Shown here: positions 21,142-32,077 of the stretch, piece after piece
Layout of the letters: every line of letters begins with the position of its first letter
Numbering within the stretch: position 1 is the first letter of the stretch
NCBI GenBank assembly: GCA_025331445.1
Contig: JAIWNE010000007.1
Span: 1 to 64,000, forward strand
DNA from: Blakeslea trispora
Lineage: Eukaryota > Mucoromycota > Mucoromycetes > Mucorales > Choanephoraceae
Direction: 5' to 3'
Length of the DNA stretch: 64,000 nt
The notes under the pieces: generated by a model
The model's database searches: none
Told to the model about the DNA's origin: nothing
What the model saw: only the letters and a program-made list of their open reading frames with translations
Translations under genes and position numbers: made by a program

Positions 21142-23158
21142 ATGGACGTTGTTGTCCAGGAACCTCTTCCTGTTGTTGCTGCTCCTGTTGTCTCTGCTTC
21201 TGTTGCTCCTGCCCCCGTGGTTGGTGTCTCTACCCCTGTGGTTGGTGTCTCTGCCCCTGTGGTTGGTGTCTCTGCCCCTGTTGTGGTGGATGCCTCCCCT
21301 CTCCGACATGCCGTCAATGTCTTGAAGGCTGAACTTGTGGTTTTGGGCTGTAAATACCATGGCGCCAAAAATGAAGGTAACCTTGCTGATTTGCGTGAGC
21401 AAATCGACAGTAAGAAAGCTGATTTGGAGGTGCTTGTTCGCACTCTTGAGAGTGTGAGTGGTCCTGTTGTGTCTCCTGCTGTGGGTGCTGCTCCTTGGTC
21501 TGGTGCTTCTTCTGTTGCTCCTGTTGCCGCTCCTTTGTCTTCTCGCGTTGTCTGCACTTCTGCTCTCCCTCTTTTCCAGTGGGAAGGTTGTGTGCATGAC
21601 AACAAGTCACGCATCTTTCCAGATGTACATGCGTGTATCATGTTCTTTGAGGACGTGATGCGCGCCAACGAGTTGGACTTGAACCAGCATTTCTTGCGGT
21701 TGGTCCCACAACTCTTGTCCTACACCGCTCGTCAGTGGTACGGACAATTCTTGTTCCAGTTCGGTTCTGCTTCGCCTTCTTGGGGTGAATTCAAGGCTGC
21801 TTTTTCTTCTCGCTTTGGGCGTACGGTCCCACAAGAACAAGCTGACTGTTCTTTGGTCTTGTCCAAGGTGGAGATGTTGCCTGGTGAAGGCTTTGAGGCC
21901 TTCGTGGACCGCTTCCGGGACTTGTGTCGTCGTTCTGGCCCTCTCTGCTTGCCCTCTCCTGTGCTGATGGACAGATTTCAGTGCGCTATACCTAGCTATC
22001 TGCTAGAAAAGGTTCTCTTGGCTCGTGCTGCTCTGCCTGAGCACGCAAGCTGGGACATTGACCAGTTGGTGGCTGTTTCTTTGCGTGTCCACAAGGACAG
22101 TCAAGACTTGGGTTCTCGTGGTTCTTTGGCTGCTGGTGGTGGCTTTGGCTCGTCCAAGTGGGCTGCCAAGTCGGGCGCTAAGGTGTCCAAACGTTCTGCT
22201 TCCTCTTCCTCCGGTCGGTACTGTAAGTTGCACAGGGTGCACACTCAAAACACCGCCGACTGTAAGGCTTTTTCTGTTGTGTCTGCCGCTTTGGCGAATG
22301 GTGCTTCTTCCTCTGCTTCTGCTGCTTCTTCTTCTTCGTCTGGTCCTTTGACGTCGGCCCGTCGCGCCGACAAAGGTAAGGGCAAGGAGAAAGAGAAGAA
22401 GTGTTTTCGTTGTGGTGCCTTGGGTTGGTCCAAGGCACATCAGTGCAACTCTGCTGTGCCTTCGGGCAATCACCGTTTTGGGATGATGTCCATCTCTGGT
22501 TCTTCGTCGGCTGCCTCTGGCACTTCGTCGGCTGCCTCTTCTTCTTCTTCGTCCGCTGTTGTTGGCGAAGGCGCCAATGAGGCTTGGTTGTCTGCTGCTG
22601 GTGCTTCTGCTGCTGGCACTTCTGTTGTTTCTCCTGTCGCTGCTGGCACTTCTGCTGTTGGCACTTTGGGTGCGAGTGGTTCTCCTGTTCCTTTGTCTGG
22701 TGTTGAACACACCAATGCTGCTGTTCCTGTTGCCTCTGTGGGTGACTCCTCTGCTTTGTCTGCTTTGTTTTCTTTGTCGTCTTCTTCGGAAGACGATATG
22801 GATATCGATGAACGTGTGGTAGAGGCTGCACAGAAATGTAAGTTTGATACGGAATTTTCGAAACTGCCAGAGTATAAATCTAACGCTCTTATCGTTCCAA
22901 TTATTGAAGAAAAAGTTGCTGTGTACGCCTTGGTGGACAGTGGTGCCACTTTTAGTGTGGTTCATCCTTCGTTCTTCTCTTCCCTTGGCCTTCCTCTTGT
23001 GCCTGCCTCTGGTAGTGTACAATTGGGACACGAAAAGTCTTCTGCGCCTCGTTTGGGGCAATTTAGCCTAAAACTTTTGTACAATAAAAATTCTTAAATC
23101 ATACTTTCGAAGTTTTCAATGCATTTTCTATTAAGGATAACGTACCTGTTATTATTGG
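21142..23158 (+). pseudogene. Gag-protease of chromovirus B, one frameshift
   Basis: ATG 21142 (MDVVVQEPLPVV) opens a Val/Pro/Ala-rich leader with three near-identical repeats of VVGVSAP. The capsid-like part holds LPLFQWEGCVHD and FVDRFRDLCRRSG. The zinc modules are CKLHRVHTQNTADC and CFRCGALGWSKAHQC. Protease active site: ALVDSGATFS. The frame stops at 23097 and resumes one base off with FEVFNAFS and VPVIIGLD. Codon use here is richer in G+C than in the pol of the same element, which also creates long antisense shadow frames. Confidence 0.8.
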
Positions 23159-24987
23159 CTTGGATTAGATGCCTCGTTTGGGTATTTCAATTCATGGATT
23201 AGTTACTTCTTGGTTTGGCACTACAGGATCTAAATTGCCTTGTCCTATTGACCCTGAAGAAGTAAGTAATGCAGTCAATGCTAGTCCAGTCGGTACTTCT
23301 ACAGAAAGATTGCATTATATGAATCAGTTACAGCCATTGCTAGATGCCAATGCTAATATTGACCTCAAGTCTACTTTTTGTACGTTACCTAATGCTGTAG
23401 TCGACCTTGAGACCAAACCAGGAATGACTGCATTTCAAAAACCTTATCCAGTTCCTTTTGCTTACAAAGAAGCTGTATTAGATCAGATTCGAGCATGGAT
23501 TGATGAAGGCGTTATTGAACGGTCAACGGGTCACACTGATTTCAACGTACCCATCTTGTGTGTTGCGAAAAAAGATATCGATGGTGTTTACTCCATGAAA
23601 AAACCTAGAATTGTTGCAGATGTTAGAAAGTTGAACAACATCTTGGTCAGTAACGATGTTTACCAATTGCCTCTCATCTCTGACATTCATCAACGTATGG
23701 GAAATGCGACTATCATTTCGACAATTGATATCCGTTCTTGCTTTACTTCGTTTCTCGTAAACCCTAGTCACAAACATAAACTTAGTTTTATGTGTCCTTT
23801 CACGAATCTTCGTTACCACTTCCGTAAGATGTGCTTTGGCATCACATTCATGTCTGCTTTTGTTCAAAATGTTTTGCAAAACTACTTCCATGATTTGCCT
23901 TATGTCTCTATCTACGTGGATGATATCACGGTGGCCACTTCGTCTTCGTTGGAGCATCACTTCCTTTGTCTTGGCACAGTGATTCAGCGATTGACTGACG
24001 CTAAGTTGCAGATTAATCCAACTAAATTGGTCATTGCTATGAATTCAGTTCATCTCTTGGGTTGGACTATTAGCAATGGTACCTTGTTGCCTGACTTTCG
24101 AAAGATTGCTGCAACTGCTACTTGGGAGGATGCTCCTGCTACAGGTAAACGACTTGCCTCTTACTTGGGATTCTTGAATTACTTTCGAGGATCAATTCCA
24201 AACTACGCTACACTGGCTGCTCCACTTGACTCTCTGCGTTCTCTCAAGTCTCTTGATGGTGCCTGGACTGAAGAGCATACTATGGCTTTTAAGAAATTGA
24301 AACTGGCTGTGATCTTGTCACCTTATGATCCTAAGTATCGCTTGCATGTTGCGACTGATGCATCCAAGTATGGTATTGGTGGTGTAGTCTACTATGTCAA
24401 GGATAACAGGATTCATTATGTTGGAATGGCTAGTCGAAAACTGAACGAAACAGAGCAGCGTTACAGCACTACTCGCCGCGAGTTGCTAGGCTTCTTGTTT
24501 GTGTGTCAGCGTTTTCATAAGTTGCTATATGGTATTCGCTTTTCCCCTCATGTCGACCATCGCTCACTTGTATTTTTGAAGAGTCAAGCTGTCCCCAACC
24601 CTATGATGTTGAACTACTATGAGCAATCTTTAGCTATGACTTTGACATCGTCCATATTCCCGGCGTTACAAACTGCTTGCCTGATGCTCTTAGTAGATTG
24701 TACTCTCCTGAGTCGTCCAATCTGGAGGAGGGTGAAACCAGCTACACTAGTTATAACGACAGACATATCTTGAAAAAGAATAACATGTCTAGAACCGAAA
24801 GAAAACAAGCGAAAGAAAACAGCTTACTTTCTGACTCTAAACGTACTTTTTCTCATGCACGTCACGTCACTTTGTGCAATGCTGCTATGCGCCGCAAAAC
24901 GAAAAATATTGAAGTCACTGATAATACTTCTTTTCCTTCCCGTCTTGCTACAGACGATGTGGATAATCACGAAGAACCTACTTCTTC
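23159..24987 (+). pseudogene. RT and RNase H of chromovirus B
   Basis: MPRLGISIHGLVTSWFGTTG joins the protease. RT motifs are WIDEGVIERSTGHTDFNVPI, KPRIVADVRKLN and the active site YVDDITVATS. RNase H shows HVATDASKYGIGG. A single missing base near 24625 shifts the frame; after it FDIVHIPG and LPDALSRLYS continue in the next frame to 24987, where a solo LTR interrupts. Confidence 0.85.
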
Positions 24988-25276
24988 TGTGATATTTGAC
25001 GTATGAATCAGTAAGTTGTAAAAATGAGTCGGCTAAGCGAAATGAGTCTCCTTGAATCCTTTATTAAAAGTAAGGGAAGATTCATAAGTCAAAAGTAAAT
25101 TGGCTTATAACAGAAATCAATCTCTTGTAATTTAAATTCAGTACCAATAAAATACGTAAAATCATTTATATGATTTCTACCTTCTAATATGATGTTAACA
25201 TTGCATTAGAAGGTTTTAGTAATTATAAGTGTAATCTAATTCGACTTGGCTATAGGAAGCTTAAGGAAATACCACA
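24988..25276 (-). mobile_element. Solo LTR of the D family, antisense in pol of B
   Basis: 289 bp, TGTGATATTT to AAATACCACA, flanked by TCTTC at 24983-24987 and 25277-25281. Its inner half matches 27561-27680, the partial 5' LTR of element D, in reverse. Confidence 0.88.
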
Positions 25277-27093
25277 TCTTCTACTTCGAAATCACCTTTA
25301 TCGGGTAAACGTCAATCTGCCGAGTATATGACACCACCTGAAATGGAACGTCGAGATCCTATCGAGCGTACTCATTGTTCAATCAGGTAGAAAATTATAG
25401 CAAAGAAATTGTGAGATAAAAAGTTAACCCTTTATTGTATGTAATAATCTGATGTATTTATACTAATTTGAATATTTCTAGTTAATGCTGATGAGAATTG
25501 TAATGAAAGTGATTAAGTGTGATGGGAAGGAAATCCACATGTATTTGAATCATGGTCATTCGTGTTTGTATGTGTTTTTATCCTCGTATTGACAAGACAA
25601 TGTCTATTGTCATGCTTTGATTCATTAGAAACCATACGCATGATTTTGTATGTGTACATTTGTCCAAATATGGATGTGTCAACATTGAAATTGGGACATG
25701 ATTATTTATAACTGTAATTTGAGCCTGTGTAACTATGTCTGTATAAGACACTCATCTTCTAGGTCACTTTGGTGTGAATGCGATTGAGAAAACCATTCAT
25801 GCTGACGGTATACATTGGACTAACTTGAGAAAAGATATTGAACGTGTTGTAAAAGACTGTACAGCTTGTCAACAACATACCATTCACAAAGTAGGCTATC
25901 ATCCACCTAGACATATCTTACCTGAAGGAGTCTTTGATCACATTTGTGTGGATCTAGCCACTTTCAATGTTACATCGTCTAGTGGAAACAACTTCTTATT
26001 ACTCGTAGTTGATATGTTCTCACGCTTTACCATTCTAAGAGCTATTCCTGATAAGAATGCATATACTATTGCAAGAGAGTTGCTCAGTATTTGGTGTTTA
26101 TTTGGGTTTAGTAGAATTATCAGTCATGACAACGGATCTGAATTTGTGAACGAAGTCTTGAAGCAATTGGCTGAAATGACTGGAGTTGATCAAAGGGTTT
26201 CATTACCTTACAATCCTGTCGGTAATTCTATATGTGAAAGATATATGGGCGTGTGCAAACAAGCCATTATCAAAGCAATTACAGCTGATGCAAAGGATCC
26301 AGAAAGTTGGGATTTATATGTTGACATGGCTCAATACGCTGTCAACGCTCAGTTTAGACACTTGCACAGTACACGTGCATTCACGGCTATGTTCTTCAGA
26401 CAGCCGAATCAATTAACCGATTATACCGAAGTGAAGCCCACTTTGACATTTGAAAAATCTGAGCACAAACGTATCAATGAGCAATTGAAACACGTTAAAG
26501 AAGTAGTCGTACCTGCTTTACATGAGCACATCAAAGAGCGTCAAAACACTGACCATAAAAAATACTTGAAGTCTCATAACATAGTAGCTGACAGATATCC
26601 GCTCAATTCTAAAGTTATGATTATCAATGTGAATCGTAAAGCAAAGACTGAACCTCGTTACGTTGGTCCTTTCACCATCAAAGGATGGGCTAAAAGTGGT
26701 GCCTACATTCTTGAGGATCTAACCGGTGCATTGTTGTCTAGAGACATACCTACGCATCAGATCAAGATGATACAGTCAGGAGATCAACGATCGCAATCCG
26801 ATGTAGCTGAAAAGCATTACGAAGTTCAAGCTATTGTCAACCATCGTGGTACTGGCAAAAACATTGAATACTACGTCCACTGGCGTGGATATGATGATCA
26901 AGCGAAATACAATACATGGGAACCAGCTTCCTCATTTGACTCGCTAAAGCCAATTAATGATTATTGGGTTAGACGAAACGTGACTAATGCAGTAACTCAA
27001 GGTACAACGCTGCCTGACACTGTCAACAGACGCAAAGACATTTCTTCTGATCGCCGTAAGAGAAGATCTGCTCGTCACACTACAAGATTATAA
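25277..27093 (+). pseudogene. Integrase with chromodomain of chromovirus B, split by a solo LTR
   Basis: The linker (AEYMTPPEMERRD) and the start of the HHCC domain lie before the solo LTR at 25376-25750. After it the frame continues LLGHFGVNAIEKT and CTACQQH. DDE core: CVDLATFNV, SHDNGSEF, GNSICERYMG. GPY/F stretch: YVGPFTIKG. Chromodomain: YEVQAIVNHRGTGKNIEYYV with WRGYDDQAKYNTWEP. Removing the LTR and one CTCAT copy restores HLLGHFG exactly. Confidence 0.85.
25376..25750. mobile_element. Solo LTR in the integrase of B
   Basis: 375 bp, TGTTCAATCAGG to GTATAAGACA, flanked by CTCAT at 25371-25375 and 25751-25755. It resembles none of the other LTRs here. Confidence 0.88.
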
Positions 27094-27262
27094 ACAATGC
27101 TATCTTTTTCTTGACACATTTTTCCCACTGGGTTTTTTACAAGTTTTTTTCTCGATAGCATTATCAAACACAATCTTCTTTACAATCTGAACAACTGAAT
27201 TAGCCACTCTGTGCCTACCAATACTTGAACAATAGCGATGATCTGATCTTGGAGGAGGGTAA

Positions 27263-27560
27263 TGTTGCATACAACAGCCTCTTTCAGAGCAATAAAATAA
27301 AGTAAAGATCAGATTAGGCTTATTGTGACCAGTCTATTTCTATATATGGAATTCTCAGGCTGTTGCGTTCAAACGGTACAAACACTGGATACAATGTATC
27401 CAGGTTACAGGCAATGTATACATTGTGCTCAAGTTACTCAGTTATCATACCAGTATTTCCCATAGTATAAATAGAGACAGAAAACATATATCTGAATAAA
27501 AATATCTTTCTTTTGGTCTGATTGACTTTATTATTGTTATAAATTAGTGAATATATCACA
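27263..27560 (+). repeat. 3' LTR of chromovirus B
   Basis: 298 bp and nearly the same as 20344-20640. Bases 27094-27262 between the integrase stop and this LTR hold the CCCACTGGG motif and the purine tract. Confidence 0.88.
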
Positions 27561-27680
27561 ATAAGCCAATTTACTTTTGACTTATGAATCTTCCCTTACT
27601 TTTAATAAAGGATTCAAGGAGACTCATTTCGCTTAGCCGACTCATTTTTACAACTTACTGATTCATACGTCAAATATCAC
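27561..27680 (+). repeat. Truncated 5' LTR of element D
   Basis: Inner 120 bases of the LTR, ending AAATATCACA, the reverse complement of 24988 to about 25107. The outer part was replaced by the end of element B. Confidence 0.75.
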
Positions 27681-27730
27681 AAGATAAATTATTTTTTTAA
27701 ACACGCAAAAGTCTATTCAGTATTAAGAAA

Positions 27731-29395
27731 ATGTCTAACAACAACAACACCAAGAAGGCCAATGATGCTCATCGCGTCAACAACGCCCCCAGTAGTCATC
27801 GCGCCCCTGTCGCTACTAGCATCGACTACTCCTATGATGAGTTTCCTCCTTTGCCTCCTGCTTCTCCTCGTCGCGATCCTATCGCTGCCACGCATATTAG
27901 AATTAGTGGTAATCCTTATGGACAAGAAAAGCCCAGCGAGTCCATGGATATTGACACATATACTGGCAATGCCCTGTCATCTCACGATGTCGCAGGAAGA
28001 ACTTCCCCTCCGTCTGTCGAGGATGAATTGTTGGAAGATCTCGGAGACGATGATCTGATAACTGAGAAGTCTTTCAGAGAGACTATCTCTGATTTAAAAA
28101 AGTTGACCAAGCTTTCTTTCGTTCTAGCTAACGCTAAGAGAAGCTCAGACATTGATCGCTTGAGAGCTGAAAAGGATTTCGTTAAGCAACGTTATCTGCA
28201 AGCCCTTGAAGATTTTAAGGATCTTTTTGGGGGTAATGAATCAACAATGTCTTCATTGACTCCCTCTACTGGAAGCAATGTTCCTGTGAACCCTGTCGTT
28301 CATCAAACAATGAGTTTAGTTCCCTCTAATCTCCCATACTTTCAGTGGACTGGCTTCATCACTGATACCAGTCGTCAGTCTTACAAAACACCTAAAAAGT
28401 GTTTTAATGCATTTGAAAATGTATTGAATTCCCACTCTTTGTCTGTGGAGGCTAATTGGCAAAGACTTCTTCTCGTTTCGGCCCCCAATAATCTTATCGA
28501 GTGGGTTAAAGACTACTCACAGTCTCACCCCAATACTTCCTGGAGCGCAATTAAAAACGCCATAGCAATCAAGTTTGGGACTAGTCCTGAAAGATTGCGA
28601 CAATTGGCTACGGACAGACTATATCGTCTTGAGTTTCGTAGATACGAGACAATGTCGCAATACGTGGCAAGATTCCGTGAAATTACTCAAGAAGCGATGA
28701 TCACTGAAGAAAGTATGTTGAAGCATTGTATTATGCAACCAATTCCTCGAGAATATCACATAGAGGTATTGAGAACTATAAAGATCACCAAAGATCCTAA
28801 TGCTCAGTCATTGGACTTTACCATCCAAGCGTTGCTGGACGCATACGATATCCTCAACGACCTTGACGTCAAAAAGAAGTTGCCTACTTCTCATAAAGTA
28901 GTGCACTCCAAAAAGGCTCAGCCTTCCACACCTTACTCTTTGTCTCGCTCGAGCAGATTTCGCTCTGAACCATCCTCCTCCCATCAAAAGCCTCGAACTT
29001 ATTGCAGTTATCACCACTCACACGAACACAACACTGCTGACTGTAGAACAAAGAAGAGAAGGGATGAACGAAAGCTGCACTTCCAACAGTTTAAGTCAAA
29101 AGGAAAAAGTCGTACATGTTTTACCTGTAAAGGCCCATGGAAGCATAATCATGTCTGCAAAGGCATGAGTAAAGGTAAACCCTCCAAGACCTCAACCAAC
29201 AAAGACCCTGTGCCAAGACCTCCTCAATCGGATGATGAAGGGGATGTCTCCATGATGAAGGCTCCTCTGATAATGAAGACCACAATCTTCAATTCGCTGC
29301 CGCTGACTTTGACCCCAAGGGCAAAGGCAAAGCTGACTGTAAGTACACTGTCACCACAGATGACTACTTTGCACAATCGCCAAAAGACCTGTTAG
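27731..29395 (+). pseudogene. Gag of chromovirus D
   Basis: ATG 27731 (MSNNNNTKKANDAHR). A disordered leader, a coiled region (LRAEKDFVKQRYLQALEDF) and the capsid motif LPYFQWTGFITD come in order. YVARFREITQEAM matches the other gags. Zinc modules: CSYHHSHEHNTADC and CFTCKGPWKHNHVC. The frame slips near 29250, where the acidic stretch and protease continue in another frame. Confidence 0.8.
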
Positions 29396-29690
29396 CTGAT
29401 AAGTATATATATCTTCCGTTGTCAATAGAGAATGTGAAAACTTGGGCATTGCTAGATTCAGGCTGCTCTTTTTCTTCTATCTCTCCTTCTCTGGCAAAAC
29501 ACTTGAATTTAGAAATAAATAAAAGTAGAGGAAATATTAAACTTATCAATAGCAACACGGTTAAACGTCTAGGACATACGTCAGACAAATTAGAGGTCAC
29601 ATACAACTCCAAAACAATTCATTCACGGTTTGAAGTATTTAATCTGTTTAATAGCATACATGTGTGCATGGCATGGATTTGATATATCTT
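29300..29690 (+). pseudogene. Protease of chromovirus D
   Basis: The open frame holds YLPLSIENVKTWALLDSGCS (active site DSG), NTVKRLGHTSDKLEV and FEVFNLFNSIHV. A further frameshift near 29660 separates it from the GMDLIYLLGIE that opens RT. Confidence 0.75.
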
Positions 29691-31620
29691 TTGGGTATTG
29701 AAATCTCCAATATTGCCATGGATTGGGAAAACAAGGTCGGTCCTGTTCTACCTCCTATTGATCCAAACCCATCTACACCCAATAATGATCCTTTTGGTAC
29801 ACAGACCGAGCGTAAGCAAATGATGGATCAAATCGAACCATTTATACAAGCCAATAGAAATATCCCTGTTGCAAACTACTGTAACATACCAGGAAGTGAA
29901 ATACGCCTTCCTCTGAAAAAAGGTATTACATCAGCTTATCGTAGACAATATGCAATCAAAGAATGTCATTTAGAAGCTGTTGAAAAACAAGTACAAGAAT
30001 GGATTTCGGGCAATGTCATTGAACGCGCATCTCCAAACAATCCTTTCAATTCCAGTTTACTCACTGTGTTAAAGCGATCCCTTGTAACAGGTGAATTAGA
30101 TCCCAAAAAAGGTACGTACTGTACTTGATTATCGTCTTGTTAATCAAAGCCTTGATTCCGCACAAATGGATAAATTTCCATTACCCTTGATCAGCACTTT
30201 GCATCGTAAATTGAGCAAATTCTCGCTCTTCACTACCATCGATCTTAGTGCATGCTTTCACAGTTTTCGCATCCGTCGATGTGATAGACCTGTTACTTCA
30301 TTCACGGCTCCTAGCGGCCTGCAATATCAATTCAAACGAGCTCCATTTGGCTTGCTCAACGTATCCTCAGTGGTACAACGAAGTATCACCAGTCTCTTTG
30401 CTGACTTGGATTATTGTGTTCATTACATTGACGACATCTACGTTGCTACCGATGATAGTATCGACAACCATGTTCGTTGTCTACAAACAGTCTTATCTCG
30501 ACTCACTCGATCCAATCTTCGCATCAATCATGAAAAACTCAATCTCATGCAGAAATCAATCTTTGTTCTAGGATTTCGACTTTCTCATGATGCACTTACT
30601 CTGGATATGCGTAAGGTTATCAACGTATTATCTTGGCCTGAAACGGTCCAAAACTCGAAAGAGTTAAGTCATCGTCTTGGTGTGATCAATTACTTTCGTG
30701 AGCATGTACCTCGCATTTCCACCTTGATGGCTCCTCTGAACAAATTCAAAAATCATCCCAATATCAAGGAAGTATGGACTGCAGAGCATTCCAAAGCTAT
30801 GCGTACATTGCAGCTCGTACTCGCTGATACTCCTGTAATCAGTTGTCCTAACCTCAAATATCCTTTGCATCTCGTGACGGATGCTAGTGCTTACGGTATT
30901 GGTGGTTGTTTGTATCAGGTAATCAATAACCATATTCGTTATATCGGCTTTGTTGCACGCACTTTATCAAAAGCAGAGCGCAACTATGGATCCTCTCGAC
31001 GTGAGATCCTAGCGTTTCTCTATTGCACTACCAAGTGGAAACAGTGGTTGTCTGGTCAACGCTTTTATTACTATACCGATAACAAAGGTATACTGTATCT
31101 GCACTCTCAACCAAAAATCAATCGAATCATTGAAAATTACTACGAGATGATCTACGAGTTTGACTTTGACATCACCTTCTGTGCCGGAGTACGCAACATC
31201 TTGGCTGATCACTTATCGCGTTTGCTTTATCCAGACGACGCTGATCAAACGCTGGAGAGGGGTGAGCAAGTAATTGATACGCAAGTTGAGACGAAAGCAG
31301 CCTCCAAAACAGCAAAAGAAAACCGTGACAATTCGCCTCACGTAACCTCAGAAACAAATTCTGAAAACAGTAACACAATGGATAAAATTACCTCACAAAT
31401 GGAAATGACAAAATTGAATAACGTTACTGACCAAATCATTGCTGCTAGTCGTATAGACAAATACACGCAACCTCAAAATGAAGAGGAAAAACAAAATATC
31501 ATTTCGCAATGTCATCTTGCTGGACACTATGGAATCAACAGTGTCGAACGAATGATAAAACAAGAACATGACATGAACTGGAAACACTTGCGCGAAGATG
31601 TAACAAAATACATCAAGAAT
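29690..31620 (+). pseudogene. RT, RNase H and start of integrase, chromovirus D
   Basis: The frame opens with the joint LIYLLGIEIS. RT shows WISGNVIERASPNNPFNSSL, a frameshift near 30110, then LDYRLVNQ, LPLISTLHRKL and the active site YIDDIYVATD. RNase H carries HLVTDASAYGIGG and YYYTDNKGILYL. The integrase zinc domain begins CHLAGHYGINSVERM and stops after KYIKN at 31620, where the insertion block starts. Confidence 0.82.
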
Positions 31621-32077
31621 TGAGGGTTAAACAATAACAATAAACTAATTATGGCTAAATGATTTCTAGTTGAACAGCAGTTTTTGTGTATCACTATAAG
31701 AACAGATATTTATATTGTTAACATGATATTTTATGTTTTATATATAATCTTGAAATAAATGTAAAAAATATTTTAATAATTCATGAATATGTATTTTGTA
31801 AAAACTATAAATATTAAATAACAATAAAAATATTAACAAGTAAACATGATATAATATGATAAACAATTTTCTATTGCCAGTTCTGTCTTAGTAATATTTT
31901 AATTTACTTTCAAATTCATAGGGCATGTGTTCAATGTATCTGTTTTCCTATTATGTCTATATATTGAATTTGTATAATATGCTTTATTATATATCTTTGA
32001 AAAGATTATTTTTGTTTAATATTAGATAACGTTAAATAATTACTATATTTCTATTGAGGTTTTCTGTTTCAAATTTA

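Larger units (their letters stand above)
20344..27560 (+). mobile_element. Ty3/gypsy chromovirus B with two solo LTRs in pol
   Basis: LTRs at 20344-20640 (297 bp) and 27263-27560 (298 bp), both TGTTGCATACAAC to ATATATCACA. A purine tract GGAGGAGGGTAA precedes the 3' LTR. Without the two nested LTRs it would be about 6.5 kb. The flanks differ (GCTAC left, ATAAG right). The left flank is element A' and the right flank the LTR of element D. Bases 20641-21141 are leader without a gene. Confidence 0.88.

Noticed and set aside
22003..23061. Long antisense open frames over gag B
   Set aside because: They are Arg/Gln-rich shadows caused by the G+C-rich, low-complexity gag codons; no domain is visible.
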